A stretch of 64,000 nucleotides of DNA from CAYREX01 sp964423505 (lineage in GTDB: Bacteria > Fermentibacterota > Fermentibacteria > Fermentibacterales > JCC-6), in contig CAYREX010000003.1 in the NCBI GenBank assembly GCA_964423505.1, forward strand, positions 124,001 to 188,000, read 5' to 3'. Each line of letters starts with the position of its first letter. Positions within the stretch are counted from its first letter, which is position 1. Below are positions 17,657-26,300 of this stretch, one piece after another. The notes beneath the pieces are model-generated. The model was not told the DNA's origin. It ran no database searches and was given only the letters and a program-made list of their open reading frames with translations. Both the position numbers and the translations under genes were made by a program.

Positions 17657-19569
17657 CCATCGCGGCCGGACTGCTGGCGATAGCGACGGTCGCGGCCCCG
17701 AGGCCCGGCCCGGACATGCACGCGCTCGACTGGCCGGTGAATGCCTCCTCGGCACCTCTGGTGCAGATGGATGCGGAACACGACTGGGACGCGCTCCACT
17801 ACGACCTCGCCGTCGAGGTGCTACCGGAGGACGAGATGCTGGACTGCGTCGCCATGGTCAGGTTCGATCCTACAATACCCGATCTGGGGAGCATAAGGCT
17901 GGACCTGAGGCAGCTGGTTGTGGACTCGGTATGGGACGCATCCGGCTCCCTCTCCTTCACGCAGCACGAGGACTCGGTGCTGGTCGACCTCTCCTCGCCG
18001 GTGGGGCCGGGCGACACCACCGAGGTCTGGCTCTCCTACGCGGGCACGCCCTGGAACGAGGGCGCCGGCGGCTGGGGAGGCTTCTGGTTCCATCCGTACG
18101 TCTACTACCACATGGGCGTGGGCATCTACTCCACGCAGCCCTCCCTGGGGAGGGTGCTGCTCCCATGCTGGGACCACCCGGCGGACAAGGCGACCTTCGA
18201 CGTTCACATAACCGTGCCGGACACGCTCTACGCGGTCTCCAACGGCGAGCTCACCGGGACAGAGGACCGGGGGGACGGGACCACCGTCTACAGCTGGTCA
18301 CAGCCGCAGGTCATGTCCACTTACCTGCTTGCCTTCTCCGTAACCGACTACACCGTGCTGACCGACTCCACCTACGACTGGATCAAGTACTACGTGTACC
18401 CGTGGGAGGTGGAGGACGCACTGGGGAGCTTCGTCAACGTCGACCTCATGATGGACAGGTTCGAGGAGGTCTTCCCCGAGTACCCCTGGGAGACGAAGTT
18501 CAGCTACGTCGAGACTCCGAAGGGAGACATGGAGCACGCCACGCAGGTCTATCACATCGCTGCGGCCATCAACGGCGGCACCAACTACGACTGGCTGCTG
18601 GCCCACGAGCTCTGCCACCAGTGGTGGGGCAACTGCGTCACGGAGGAGGAGTGGACGGACGTATGGCTCTCCGAGGGCTTCGCGACGTACGGCGAGGCGC
18701 TCTGGATGGAGACCTACGGGCAGGAGGCCTACGACGACTACATGGTGGACCGCATAATGAGGCCCTACCTCAACAGCGGCGAGCTCTTCCCCCTGACCGA
18801 GCCCTCCTCGCCGGAGGAGCTCTGGAGCGCCACCACATACGAGAAGGGGGCCAGCGTCCTGCATATGCTCAGGCACATACTGGGCGACGAGGACTTCTTC
18901 GCCTCGCTCATAGACTACTGGGGGCACCACTCGTTCAGGACCGCGACCACCTACGACCTCCGGGACCACATAGAGAACATCACCGGCGACGACATCGACT
19001 GGTTCTTCGATACCTGGGTCTGGGACTGGGGCTACCCGGTCTACGACATCTCCTACAGCTGGGAGCGGTCCGGCGCCGCCTGGGCCGTTACGGTCGACCT
19101 CGAGCAGATACAGACGGTGGGGCCGGTCTTCACCATGCCGCTGGAGTTCGAGGTGCGGAGCGCATCCGAAGACACTCTGGTGGTCATGTGGAACGATATG
19201 CAGACCCAGAGCGAGACCTTCACCGTCTCCTTCGAGCCGACCTCGGTGGAGTTCGACCCGGGTCACAACGTACTCTCCCCTCACCTGACAGGCGTGGAGG
19301 AGAGGCCGGACCCGCCGCCCATGGGCGCCGGGACCATGCGGCTGACCCCCAACCCGGCGGTAGCGGTCACCTCCGTGTCGTGGAGCGGCATGCAGGGGAG
19401 CCCCCTGACGGTCACGGTGTATGACCTGGCCGGGAGGGCGCTGACGAGCAGCGAGATGGGGCCGTCCGAGAGGACGCTGGACGTCTCGTCCGTACCATCG
19501 GGCGTCTACCTGGTCACCGCCGAGGGCGACGGCAACATCCGCCAGACCGCCAAGCTCATCGTCCGCTAG
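17653..19569 (+). CDS. Secreted M1-family zinc aminopeptidase with C-terminal sorting domain
   Basis: 638 residues from ATG 17653 (ATGA overlap). A short hydrophobic N-terminus precedes the M1 beta saddle. The zinc site is complete: HELCH at 318-322 and Glu341 in LSEGFATY, with the proton-donor Tyr expected in the TTYEKGASVLHMLR segment. The exopeptidase GxMEN loop appears as GDMEH, a variant that may alter N-terminal substrate recognition. After a beta domain the last 80 residues form a type IX-style sorting domain: LTPNPAVAVTSVSW, VYDLAGRAL, SSVPSGVYLVTAE, and a basic end (KLIVR). This suggests export across the outer membrane to the cell surface. A large palindrome begins 8 nt after the stop. 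Confidence 0.92.
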   Translation: MTIAAGLLAIATVAAPRPGPDMHALDWPVNASSAPLVQMDAEHDWDALHYDLAVEVLPEDEMLDCVAMVRFDPTIPDLGSIRLDLRQLVVDSVWDASGSLSFTQHEDSVLVDLSSPVGPGDTTEVWLSYAGTPWNEGAGGWGGFWFHPYVYYHMGVGIYSTQPSLGRVLLPCWDHPADKATFDVHITVPDTLYAVSNGELTGTEDRGDGTTVYSWSQPQVMSTYLLAFSVTDYTVLTDSTYDWIKYYVYPWEVEDALGSFVNVDLMMDRFEEVFPEYPWETKFSYVETPKGDMEHATQVYHIAAAINGGTNYDWLLAHELCHQWWGNCVTEEEWTDVWLSEGFATYGEALWMETYGQEAYDDYMVDRIMRPYLNSGELFPLTEPSSPEELWSATTYEKGASVLHMLRHILGDEDFFASLIDYWGHHSFRTATTYDLRDHIENITGDDIDWFFDTWVWDWGYPVYDISYSWERSGAAWAVTVDLEQIQTVGPVFTMPLEFEVRSASEDTLVVMWNDMQTQSETFTVSFEPTSVEFDPGHNVLSPHLTGVEERPDPPPMGAGTMRLTPNPAVAVTSVSWSGMQGSPLTVTVYDLAGRALTSSEMGPSERTLDVSSVPSGVYLVTAEGDGNIRQTAKLIVR

Positions 19570-19576
19570 AGTCGCG

Positions 19577-19694
19577 GCCGGGGTCGGGCCAAGATAGCTA
19601 AGAAAGCAGGCCGGATAACCCTGGTTCAGCAGGGCTATCCGGCCTAAATCCTATAAACTGACAGCTTTCTTAGCTATCTTGGCCCGACCCCGGC
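19577..19694. repeat. 118-nt nested palindrome between convergent genes
   Basis: The outer arms 19577-19607 and 19664-19694 are perfect 31-nt inverted copies. Nested inside, 19608-19617 and 19636-19645 form another perfect 10-nt inverted pair, continued by CCCTG (19619-19623) with CAGGG (19630-19634) around a 6-nt loop. About 20 nt (19646-19663) separates the inner stem from the right outer arm. The right outer arm encodes the last residues and stop of the radical SAM gene; the left arm is the non-coding copy after the aminopeptidase stop. It could act as a two-way terminator. The perfect identity suggests recent creation by template switching or strong selection. Confidence 0.9.
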
Positions 19695-20738
19695 TTGCTC
19701 GTCGGCGGCGGCGAGGCGCCTGGACCTGTCCGTCTCCCGGACGGCGGCGTGCCACTCCAACGCCACCCGGGGGTCCAGGGCGTAGAGGTAGTTGTACTCC
19801 GTGTAGCAGCTGGCGGTGCAGGCCTGGCAGGGGAGCTCCGCCGTCCGGTCGAACGCCTCCCCGAAGCCGACATCGAGAGCGTTGGCCGCGCCGGGGTAGA
19901 GCCCTATGAGGAGGGAGCAGGGGTAGACCATTCCGTCTGCGTCGATGTTGCAGTACATCCTGCCGGCGCTGCAACGGACACCGTGGAACCTCTCGGGCAT
20001 CCTGGTCACGGAGAAGTCGGGCCACTCGGCAAGGCTCCTCAGGTAGCGCCTGGAGTTCGCTATGGGCGCCCCGGCCTCCTTCATCTCCAGGAGCCGCCTG
20101 TAGGCCTGCACGTACTCCTCCCGGCTCGGCATCATTCCCGTGGTGTCCCCGCCGAGCTTCTCGTTGTGGTGAAGCGTCTGGAAGGTGGTGAGGAAGCCGT
20201 ACCTCCCGGCGGTCTCCATTATCTCGTCCAGCCGGTCTATGTTGTTCCTGGTCAGCACGGTGATGGTCCAGAGCCTGACCCGGCCGGAGGCAACCTCCAT
20301 CGCGGCGGTCACCTTCCCGTGGCTTCCCTCTTCCCGATTGGCGTCGTGGGCCTCCCGGGGGCCGTCGTAGGCCAGCACCAGGTGGTCGATGCTCTCCAGC
20401 ACCTCCCGCCTGGCGGGGAGGAGGTAGCCGTTGGAGTCCATGCTCACGTAGATGCCCCTCCGCTGCATGTGGGCGCAGAGCTCCACGATGTCCCGCCGCA
20501 TCAGAGGCTCGCCGCCCCACACGCCGACCCGCCTGGTCCCGGCCTCCGCCATCTGGTCGATGAGACCCGTCCACTGATCGGTGGTGAGGTCCGGCCGGCC
20601 CTGCTCCGGTATCTGGCAGTAGTTGCACCTGCTGCAGCACCTGTCGGTGATGGACACCATCACGTTGACCGGCCTGCGCCTGCCGAGCAGGCCCAGGGCG
20701 GCATCGATGCCCATCCTCATCTGTCCTCCGAGCTTCAC
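19674..20738 (-). CDS. Radical SAM/SPASM-domain protein
   Basis: 354 residues from GTG 20738, chosen for the GGAGG 8 nt upstream; a TTG 24 codons earlier lacks support. The N-terminus has the radical SAM cluster motif in SITDRCCSRCNYC (CX3CX2C), then WGGEPLMRRDIVELC and SMDSNGYLL typical of SAM binding. The C-terminus has a SPASM-type Cys set: VRCSAGRMYCNIDADGMVYPC and LPCQACTASCYTEYN, giving auxiliary Fe-S clusters. SPASM proteins commonly modify peptides or mature enzymes, but no small precursor peptide gene is visible beside it. The stop lies inside the palindrome described above. Confidence 0.88.
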   Translation of the reverse strand: MKLGGQMRMGIDAALGLLGRRRPVNVMVSITDRCCSRCNYCQIPEQGRPDLTTDQWTGLIDQMAEAGTRRVGVWGGEPLMRRDIVELCAHMQRRGIYVSMDSNGYLLPARREVLESIDHLVLAYDGPREAHDANREEGSHGKVTAAMEVASGRVRLWTITVLTRNNIDRLDEIMETAGRYGFLTTFQTLHHNEKLGGDTTGMMPSREEYVQAYRRLLEMKEAGAPIANSRRYLRSLAEWPDFSVTRMPERFHGVRCSAGRMYCNIDADGMVYPCSLLIGLYPGAANALDVGFGEAFDRTAELPCQACTASCYTEYNYLYALDPRVALEWHAAVRETDRSRRLAAADEQAGVGPR

Positions 20739-20885
20739 TCTCTCCACCTCCGGGATGCTTGCCGGGCGGGTCCGTGGCCGGGGCCGCAATGGGGGAATAT
20801 ACATTGACAACGCCCGGTTCCCGCAACAGTTTCCGGTAGATTCCTTTGCAAACCCCTAGGAATTACACCCGCCCCGGGAGGAGAC

Positions 20886-22097
20886 ATGAGAGCAGCGGCA
20901 ATCGCGGTGATGACGCTGGTCGCGCTGGCGGCCGCGTCCGCCCCCGAGTTCGGGGCGTACACCTGGCTGTACGCCAACGGCTCGAGGATAGACGTCGGCT
21001 ACTACGGCGCGCCCTGCGTGGCGGACTGGGACGGCGACGGTCTGAAGGACCTGGTCCTCGGCCAGTTCACCAGCGGCCAGATACGGTTCTACCGGAACTC
21101 GGACAGCAACGACTCCCCGGTACTGACCACCTACAGCCTTATAGAATCGAGCGGGACGCCGATCTCCGTCCCCTCCGGTTGATGCACCGGCGCGACCAAT
21201 CCGCAGGTTGCGGATTTCGACGGTGACGGTCACCTCGACATCGTAGTAGGCGACAGGAACGGTTTCATCAACTACTTCAGGGGAGACGGCAGCGGCGGTC
21301 TCACCACCCAGCCGGACATCCGGGCGAACGGCACCACCATAGACGTGGGCAACAACTCCTCCCCGGTGGTGGCCGACTGGAACGGCGACGGCCTGATGGA
21401 CCTCGTTGTGGGCCAGGAGAGCACCTCTCCCGGCTCGGTCAGGCTCTACCTGAACAGCGGCTCCGTCGGCAACCCGGTCTTCACAACCTACAGCTGGGTG
21501 CAGAGCGGCAGCTCGAACATCTCCTGGTACAGGTGCACCCCGCAGCTGGTAGACCTGAACGGCGACGGGAAGCGCGACCTCGTAGTCGGCGAGAACAACG
21601 CGAAGATAGCCTACTACGAGAACGTGGGCACCAACTACGCCCCGCAGTTCAGCGGCTACGAGTACCTCGAGAGCGAGGGGTCGGACATCGACCTCTACTA
21701 CGGCACCAGGCTCTGGGTGGACGACTGGGACGAGAACGGCACCGAGGACCTCCTGGTCAGCGACTACGACGGCTGGGTCTACCTATACCCGGGGCTCACC
21801 ACCGGCGTGGCCGAGGGGAGCATCGCCCCGGCAGCGCCCGCCTGGGAGCTCACCCTCCCGGGCAACCCCTTCAGCGGCGCGATCAGGGCCAGGTTCGATG
21901 GGCCGGCAGGCGAGGAGGCCTCGCTGCGGGTCTACGACCAGTCCGGCCGCATGGTGGCCGAGCGGGCGGTGACCGCCGCCTCCGCCGGCCTGACCGACGT
22001 CACCCTGGACATGGGCGGCGCCCCGGCCGGCATCTACATGGTGCGGCTCAGCGCCCCGTCCGGGAGCGCGGCGACGCCGGCGGTGCTCCTCCGCTGA
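20886..22097 (+). CDS. VCBS/FG-GAP repeat secreted protein with in-frame TGA (putative selenoprotein 1)
   Basis: 403 residues if the TGA at 21180-21182 is read through; otherwise the frame stops after 98. The start ATG 20886 has GGGAGGAG upstream and a signal peptide (MRAAAIAVMTLVALAAASA). About six VCBS/FG-GAP units follow, each with a Ca-loop such as DWDGDGLKDLVLGQ or DFDGDGHLDIVVGD. The reading frame and repeats continue without a break across the TGA: PISVPSG, then TGA (residue 99), TGC (Cys100), then TGATNPQVADFDGDG. The C-terminus is a type IX-like sorting domain (LPGNPFSGAIRARF, VYDQSGRMV, APAGIYMVRL). A Sec-Cys pair at an exported beta-propeller surface is the best reading. Other genes here use TGA as stop, so a genome-wide recoding is unlikely. 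Confidence 0.75.
21193..21219 (+). promoter_or_regulatory. SECIS-like hairpin downstream of in-frame TGA, copy 1
   Basis: A 7-bp stem (21198-21204 with 21210-21216) closes a 5-nt AGGTT loop, extended below a 2-nt bulge by CGA/TCG (21193-21195 with 21217-21219). The loop begins 22 nt after the TGA, within the window expected of bacterial SECIS elements, and has early G residues like the E. coli fdhF AGGTCT loop. The second copy at 22448 keeps the fold with a compensated pair. Confidence 0.65.
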
Positions 22098-23353
22098 CCC
22101 GGTACGCAGGCAGATGGGGCCGTCCGCCGTGGAGGCGGGCGGCCCTCCTCTCCGCACTGCTACTGGCGGCTGCCCCGGCCGCTGCAGGCGTTGTCGAGCT
22201 CACATACGCCGGCACCATCCCGTGCGACGGGCAGCGCATCGACGTGGGCAGCTACTCCGCCCCGACGGCCGTGGACTGGGACGGCGACGGACGCAAGGAC
22301 CTGATAATCGGCCAGTTCGACGAGGGCCGAATCAGGTTCTACCGGAACGTCGGCACAGACCCGGCCCCCGTCTTCGAGAGCTGGCTGTACCTGCTCGACG
22401 GCGCGACGCCCCTCTCCGTCCCCTACGGTTGATGCACCGGCGCCACGAATCCACAGGCTGTGGATTGGAACGCAGACGGCAGGAGGGACATCGTGACCGG
22501 CGACAGGCTGGGGACGGTCACCTACTTCCGCAGGCTGGCCGCCGGTGACGTGCTCCTGGTCGAGGAGGGGCTGGTCGAGTCGGGCGGCGGTCCCATCAGG
22601 ATGATGCACAACTCCTCCCCCTGCGTGACCGACTGGAACGGAGACGGCCTGCCGGACCTCGTCATCGGCCAGGGTGAGGGCTACCCGGCCGGGCTCTTCC
22701 TCTACGTGAACGTCGGCAGCCCCGGCTCGCCCCTCTTCGCCGGGAGGGATACGGTCGAGCGCGGGGGGGAGCCGGTCCAGGTCTACTACGGCTACCCGGA
22801 CATGCACGACATGGACGGAGACGGCCTTCCCGACCTGGTCTACGGCTCCTCCACCGGGAAGATAGCCTGCCTCCCCAACGCCGGCTCCCCGGGGGCGCCG
22901 CTCTTCGACTCGCTCGTCTACCTCGAGGCCGACGGCGAGGAGATAAACTTCTACAGCTACGTCAGGCCCACGGTCTGCGACTGGGACGAGGACGGCCTGC
23001 CGGATCTGCTGGTGGGCGACCAGGACGGCTACGCGAACCTCTTCCTGGGCACCGGCTACACCGGTATCGACGAAGGAGGGAACGGCTCCCCGGAGCCTTC
23101 CGTGGAGGCCTGCGCGAACCCCACCCCCGGACCGCTGGACGTGCGGCTCTCCCGGATGGGGGAGGGGCCCGCCTCGCTGCGCCTCTACTCGCTGGAGGGA
23201 AGGCTGCTGGAGGAGCTCTGGAGCTCTCCCCTCCCGCCACCTGAGGGCCTGAGCCTTCCGCTGGACCTCTCCGGAAACTCCCCGGGAGTCTACCTCCTGG
23301 TGCTGGACTCGGGCGCCGGGAGGGCGACCGCCAGGGCTACGCTGCTCCGCTGA
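22094..23353 (+). CDS. VCBS/FG-GAP repeat secreted protein with in-frame TGA (putative selenoprotein 2)
   Basis: 419 residues if the TGA at 22430-22432 is read through. It is a paralogue of the preceding gene. The first codon must be CTG 22094, in a CTGA overlap with the upstream stop, because no ATG, GTG or TTG is in frame before a clear signal peptide (RPPWRRAALLSALLLAAAPAAA). VCBS units include DWDGDGRKDLIIGQ, DWNADGRRDIVTGD, DWNGDGLPDLVIGQ and DMDGDGLPDLVYG. The TGA (residue 113) is followed by TGC (Cys114) in LSVPYG-U-CTGATNPQAVDW, the same position as in its neighbour. The end is a sorting domain (ANPTPGPLDVRL, LYSLEGRLL, NSPGVYLLVLDS). Duplicate conservation of the TGA-TGC argues strongly against a chance stop. 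Confidence 0.75.
22448..22466 (+). promoter_or_regulatory. SECIS-like hairpin downstream of in-frame TGA, copy 2
   Basis: A 7-bp stem (22448-22454 with 22460-22466) with an AGGCT loop, again 22 nt after the TGA. Relative to copy 1 the G-C pair second from the loop has become A-T through changes on both sides, one of them synonymous in a Pro codon. That is direct evidence for selection on the RNA fold. Confidence 0.65.
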
Positions 23354-23365
23354 GCGCCGCCCCGG

Positions 23366-26300
23366 TCAGCGCCCCAGCAGAACCACCGGTGCGGCGCGGG
23401 AGCCCTCGGGACAATCCAGCATCAGCACGTATACCCCGCCGGGCAGACCGCCGACAGCCATCTCCAGGCTGCCCAGGAAGGGGCCCTCGCCCGGGCGGCT
23501 CCCGACCATCCTGCCGGAGAGGTCGAAGAGGAGTAGCTCCCACTGCCCGGGGCCGTCGATGCTGACCGGCACGGAGACGCTCCCGGATGCCGGGTTCGGC
23601 CTCGGTGCCCCCATGACCGGGGGCGGCGCGGGTGCGGTGCCGACAACGCCTGTCTCCCTGGCGTAGGCGCCCTCAACCGTGATGTCGTCTATGCAGAAAC
23701 CGCCGCCCACCTCGCCGTCCAGGTCGCTGACGAAGCGCAGCTCGACCGTAGCCCTGGTCCCGGCGGGATAACCGGAGAGGTCGTACTCCCTCGGCACCCA
23801 GCCGGTGCCGGTCCCGCGCGCGCCGCCGCCGAGCGCCCCGCCCGAGCCTACGAAGTCGAGGGTGTCCGAGGCGGCGGCATCCAGGTCGTTCAGAATCACG
23901 TACAGGCCGTCGGAGCCGTACAGCGCCACGTCGAACATCGACCAGAAGGTCATGCCCGCGCAGGGGGAGAGGACCAGCTCGGGGGAGAGGAGGGAGCAGT
24001 CCATCCCCGGGACGTAGCCGTCCGCGTCGGCGCAGCGCCAGGAGTGGCTCCCTGAATGGCTCTCGTCTTCGGTTATCTCCCAGAGGTCCAGCGTCCCGGA
24101 GTGGATCCAGCCGGCCTCGCCACCCTCGACGTCGTTGGAGATGCCGGTCTCCCCGACCGTGAGCATCAGGCTGTCCTCGCCGGTATACCCCGTGGGGCCG
24201 GCCTCGAACGAGAGTCCCATCCAGGGGAAGGAGGGCTCCGGGGCGGCGGCGTCCAGCGATGCTGCGAAGAGGAGGGTCACGGTGCCGCCCGCCGGTACGC
24301 TGTCCGCCGCAGCGGAGCCCTGCGTGACCTCCAGCCATGTCTCGGTGCTCTCCATGGCGGCCTCCAGGTCCAGCGCCGCGAGAAGGCCGAGGTTGGCGAC
24401 GCCGACCTCCAGGACGAAGCTCTCTCCCGCCTCCGCGACGCCGTCTCCGTCGCCTCCGGCCGTATCGTCGATGTCGTAGCTGCTGAAGTAGATGCCCGGG
24501 GCGTGGACCAGCATGGGCAGAAGGAGGTCCCATTCGCCCTCGACCGACGACAGCGTACCGCTCAGGGTGACCACCTGGCCGGTCCGCGCCGCCCCGTCCA
24601 CCGCGAGCGAGAGAGGCGGCGAGCAGACGGCGGACCCGCCGGGGTCGAGGTCCCCGAAGGAGCCGGAGGCCTGCGTCAGCGTCGCCGGCCCCGATACCGA
24701 GTCGACTGTGAGGGAGAGGCCGGAGAGGCCCTGGGTGCCCTGGTTGGTAACGGTCACCAGCAGGTCCGCCGCCGCCCCCGGGGAGAGGTGCCCCAGGCCG
24801 GGGACGTCGTCCACCTCCAGGCCGGTCACGGTCGGGGAGGGGCCCTGGGCCTCTGCTACCGTCACGGAGGTACGGCGCACGCCGGCGCCGGTGACGGTGA
24901 CGGTCAGGTCGCCCTGAGCCTGGCCTTCGAGGACGAAGGTGTGCGAGCCGGAGGCGTCCAGCTCCGCCACCTGGTGGTTGCCGCCGTCGTCCATGACGCA
25001 GACGGTCAGACCCTCGACCTCCGCGCCGCTCACCACCACCGGCACCACAGAGGTCCCGGGGCCCACGAGCTCCGGTACGCTCAGGGTCGGTACCGCCGGG
25101 TCGTCCCTGTAGGGCCTGAACGCGGGGTCGCCGAGCAGGTTCACCTCGTACTGGTGCCACCTGTAGACGTTCTCCCACCTGCTGAACGGGATGAAGTACT
25201 CCTTCACCAGGGCCATCAGCTCGCCGTTCGTGAGCGACCGCTCCCCGAACATCAGCTGGAAGTAGACGTGGTCCAGGGCGTCGGAGTACCCGTAGCAGGG
25301 GTTGCCCGGCGAGCCCCAGCCGTAGCTGGAGTTGCCGATGTAGGAGACGCCGCAGCCCTCCGGGTTGTTCACGAAGTGCTCGGCGACCGCGTCGAAGTCG
25401 TAGGCGGCGCTCCAGCACCCTATGGAGTACATCACCGAGGCGAACCTGCCGTCGGAGTCGATGGCGTCCAGGTGCTCCGGGCCCATGTAGCCGTCGCCGA
25501 TGCCGAGGGAGTTGTACCAGGCGTGTCCGTCGTGGTTCACCATGTTGGTACCCTCGTTCAGGGCCATCATCACGGTGGCCAGGTTCTCGTTGCCCTCGGA
25601 CTGGTAGAGCTTCGTGATGTCCATGTACCCGGGAACGTACTCCTCGTCTATGTGGTCCTTGCTCTCCGCGCTGTTGGTGTAGGGGTCCCACCAGAGTATC
25701 TCCGCCAGGAAGAGGGCGCTGCGGTAGTGGTCGGTCTCCAGTCCGTCCTCGTAGGCCCGCATCTTGGAGATGAAGACCGAAGCCTCGGTCGAATCACGGA
25801 CGGGAGCCCTGCCCACGTAGACGTCGGCGTAGAGGTCGACACCGTCGGCCAGCTCTCCGAACAGCCCGTTCCCGTTCCCGTCCCAGTTGCCGTCCAGGTC
25901 GGAGAAGTAGAGGTCGCAGGGGAGGCTGTCCTCCCGGGGGTGCAGCCCCGCCTCGCAGGTCATGGCGTAGGCGTATCGCACCGGCACCACCCCGGTGTCG
26001 CCCCCGAGCAGCAGGAAGTCCAGCCCCTCCCGGTCCCTGTAGTCGATGACGTAGTTGCGGAGGGCCTCGGCGTCGTCCCTGCCGGAGGCGGAGGCAAGCA
26101 CCTCGTCCATGCCCACCACCTCGGTGACGATGCCCTCGGCGGTCCTCCTCTCCGCCAGCTCCTCGAAGGCGGCCTCCATGCCGTCGCCGGTCACTATCAG
26201 CATCCGGCGCGCGTCCTCGTCCCGGGGCGGGGGAGGGGAGCTCCCGGAGGCCGAGGAGACGGTCTCCAGCTCCACCTTGATGGACGTCAGCACCTGCAGC

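Noticed and set aside
19651..20826. Alternative longer radical SAM reading frame
   Set aside because: A different frame with a Pro/Arg-rich translation; the true frame holds the Fe-S and SPASM cysteines.
21180..22432. Reading the in-frame TGA codons as ordinary stops, with separate downstream genes or as pseudogenes
   Set aside because: Both paralogues have the same TGA-TGC at the same domain position, unbroken repeats after it, no ribosome site at a downstream start, and a covarying hairpin. A broken gene would not be duplicated so precisely.
20886..23353. TGA decoded as Trp or Gly by a changed genetic code
   Set aside because: Many intact genes here (mgtE, xseA, sat, ARH pair) end at TGA in the expected place.
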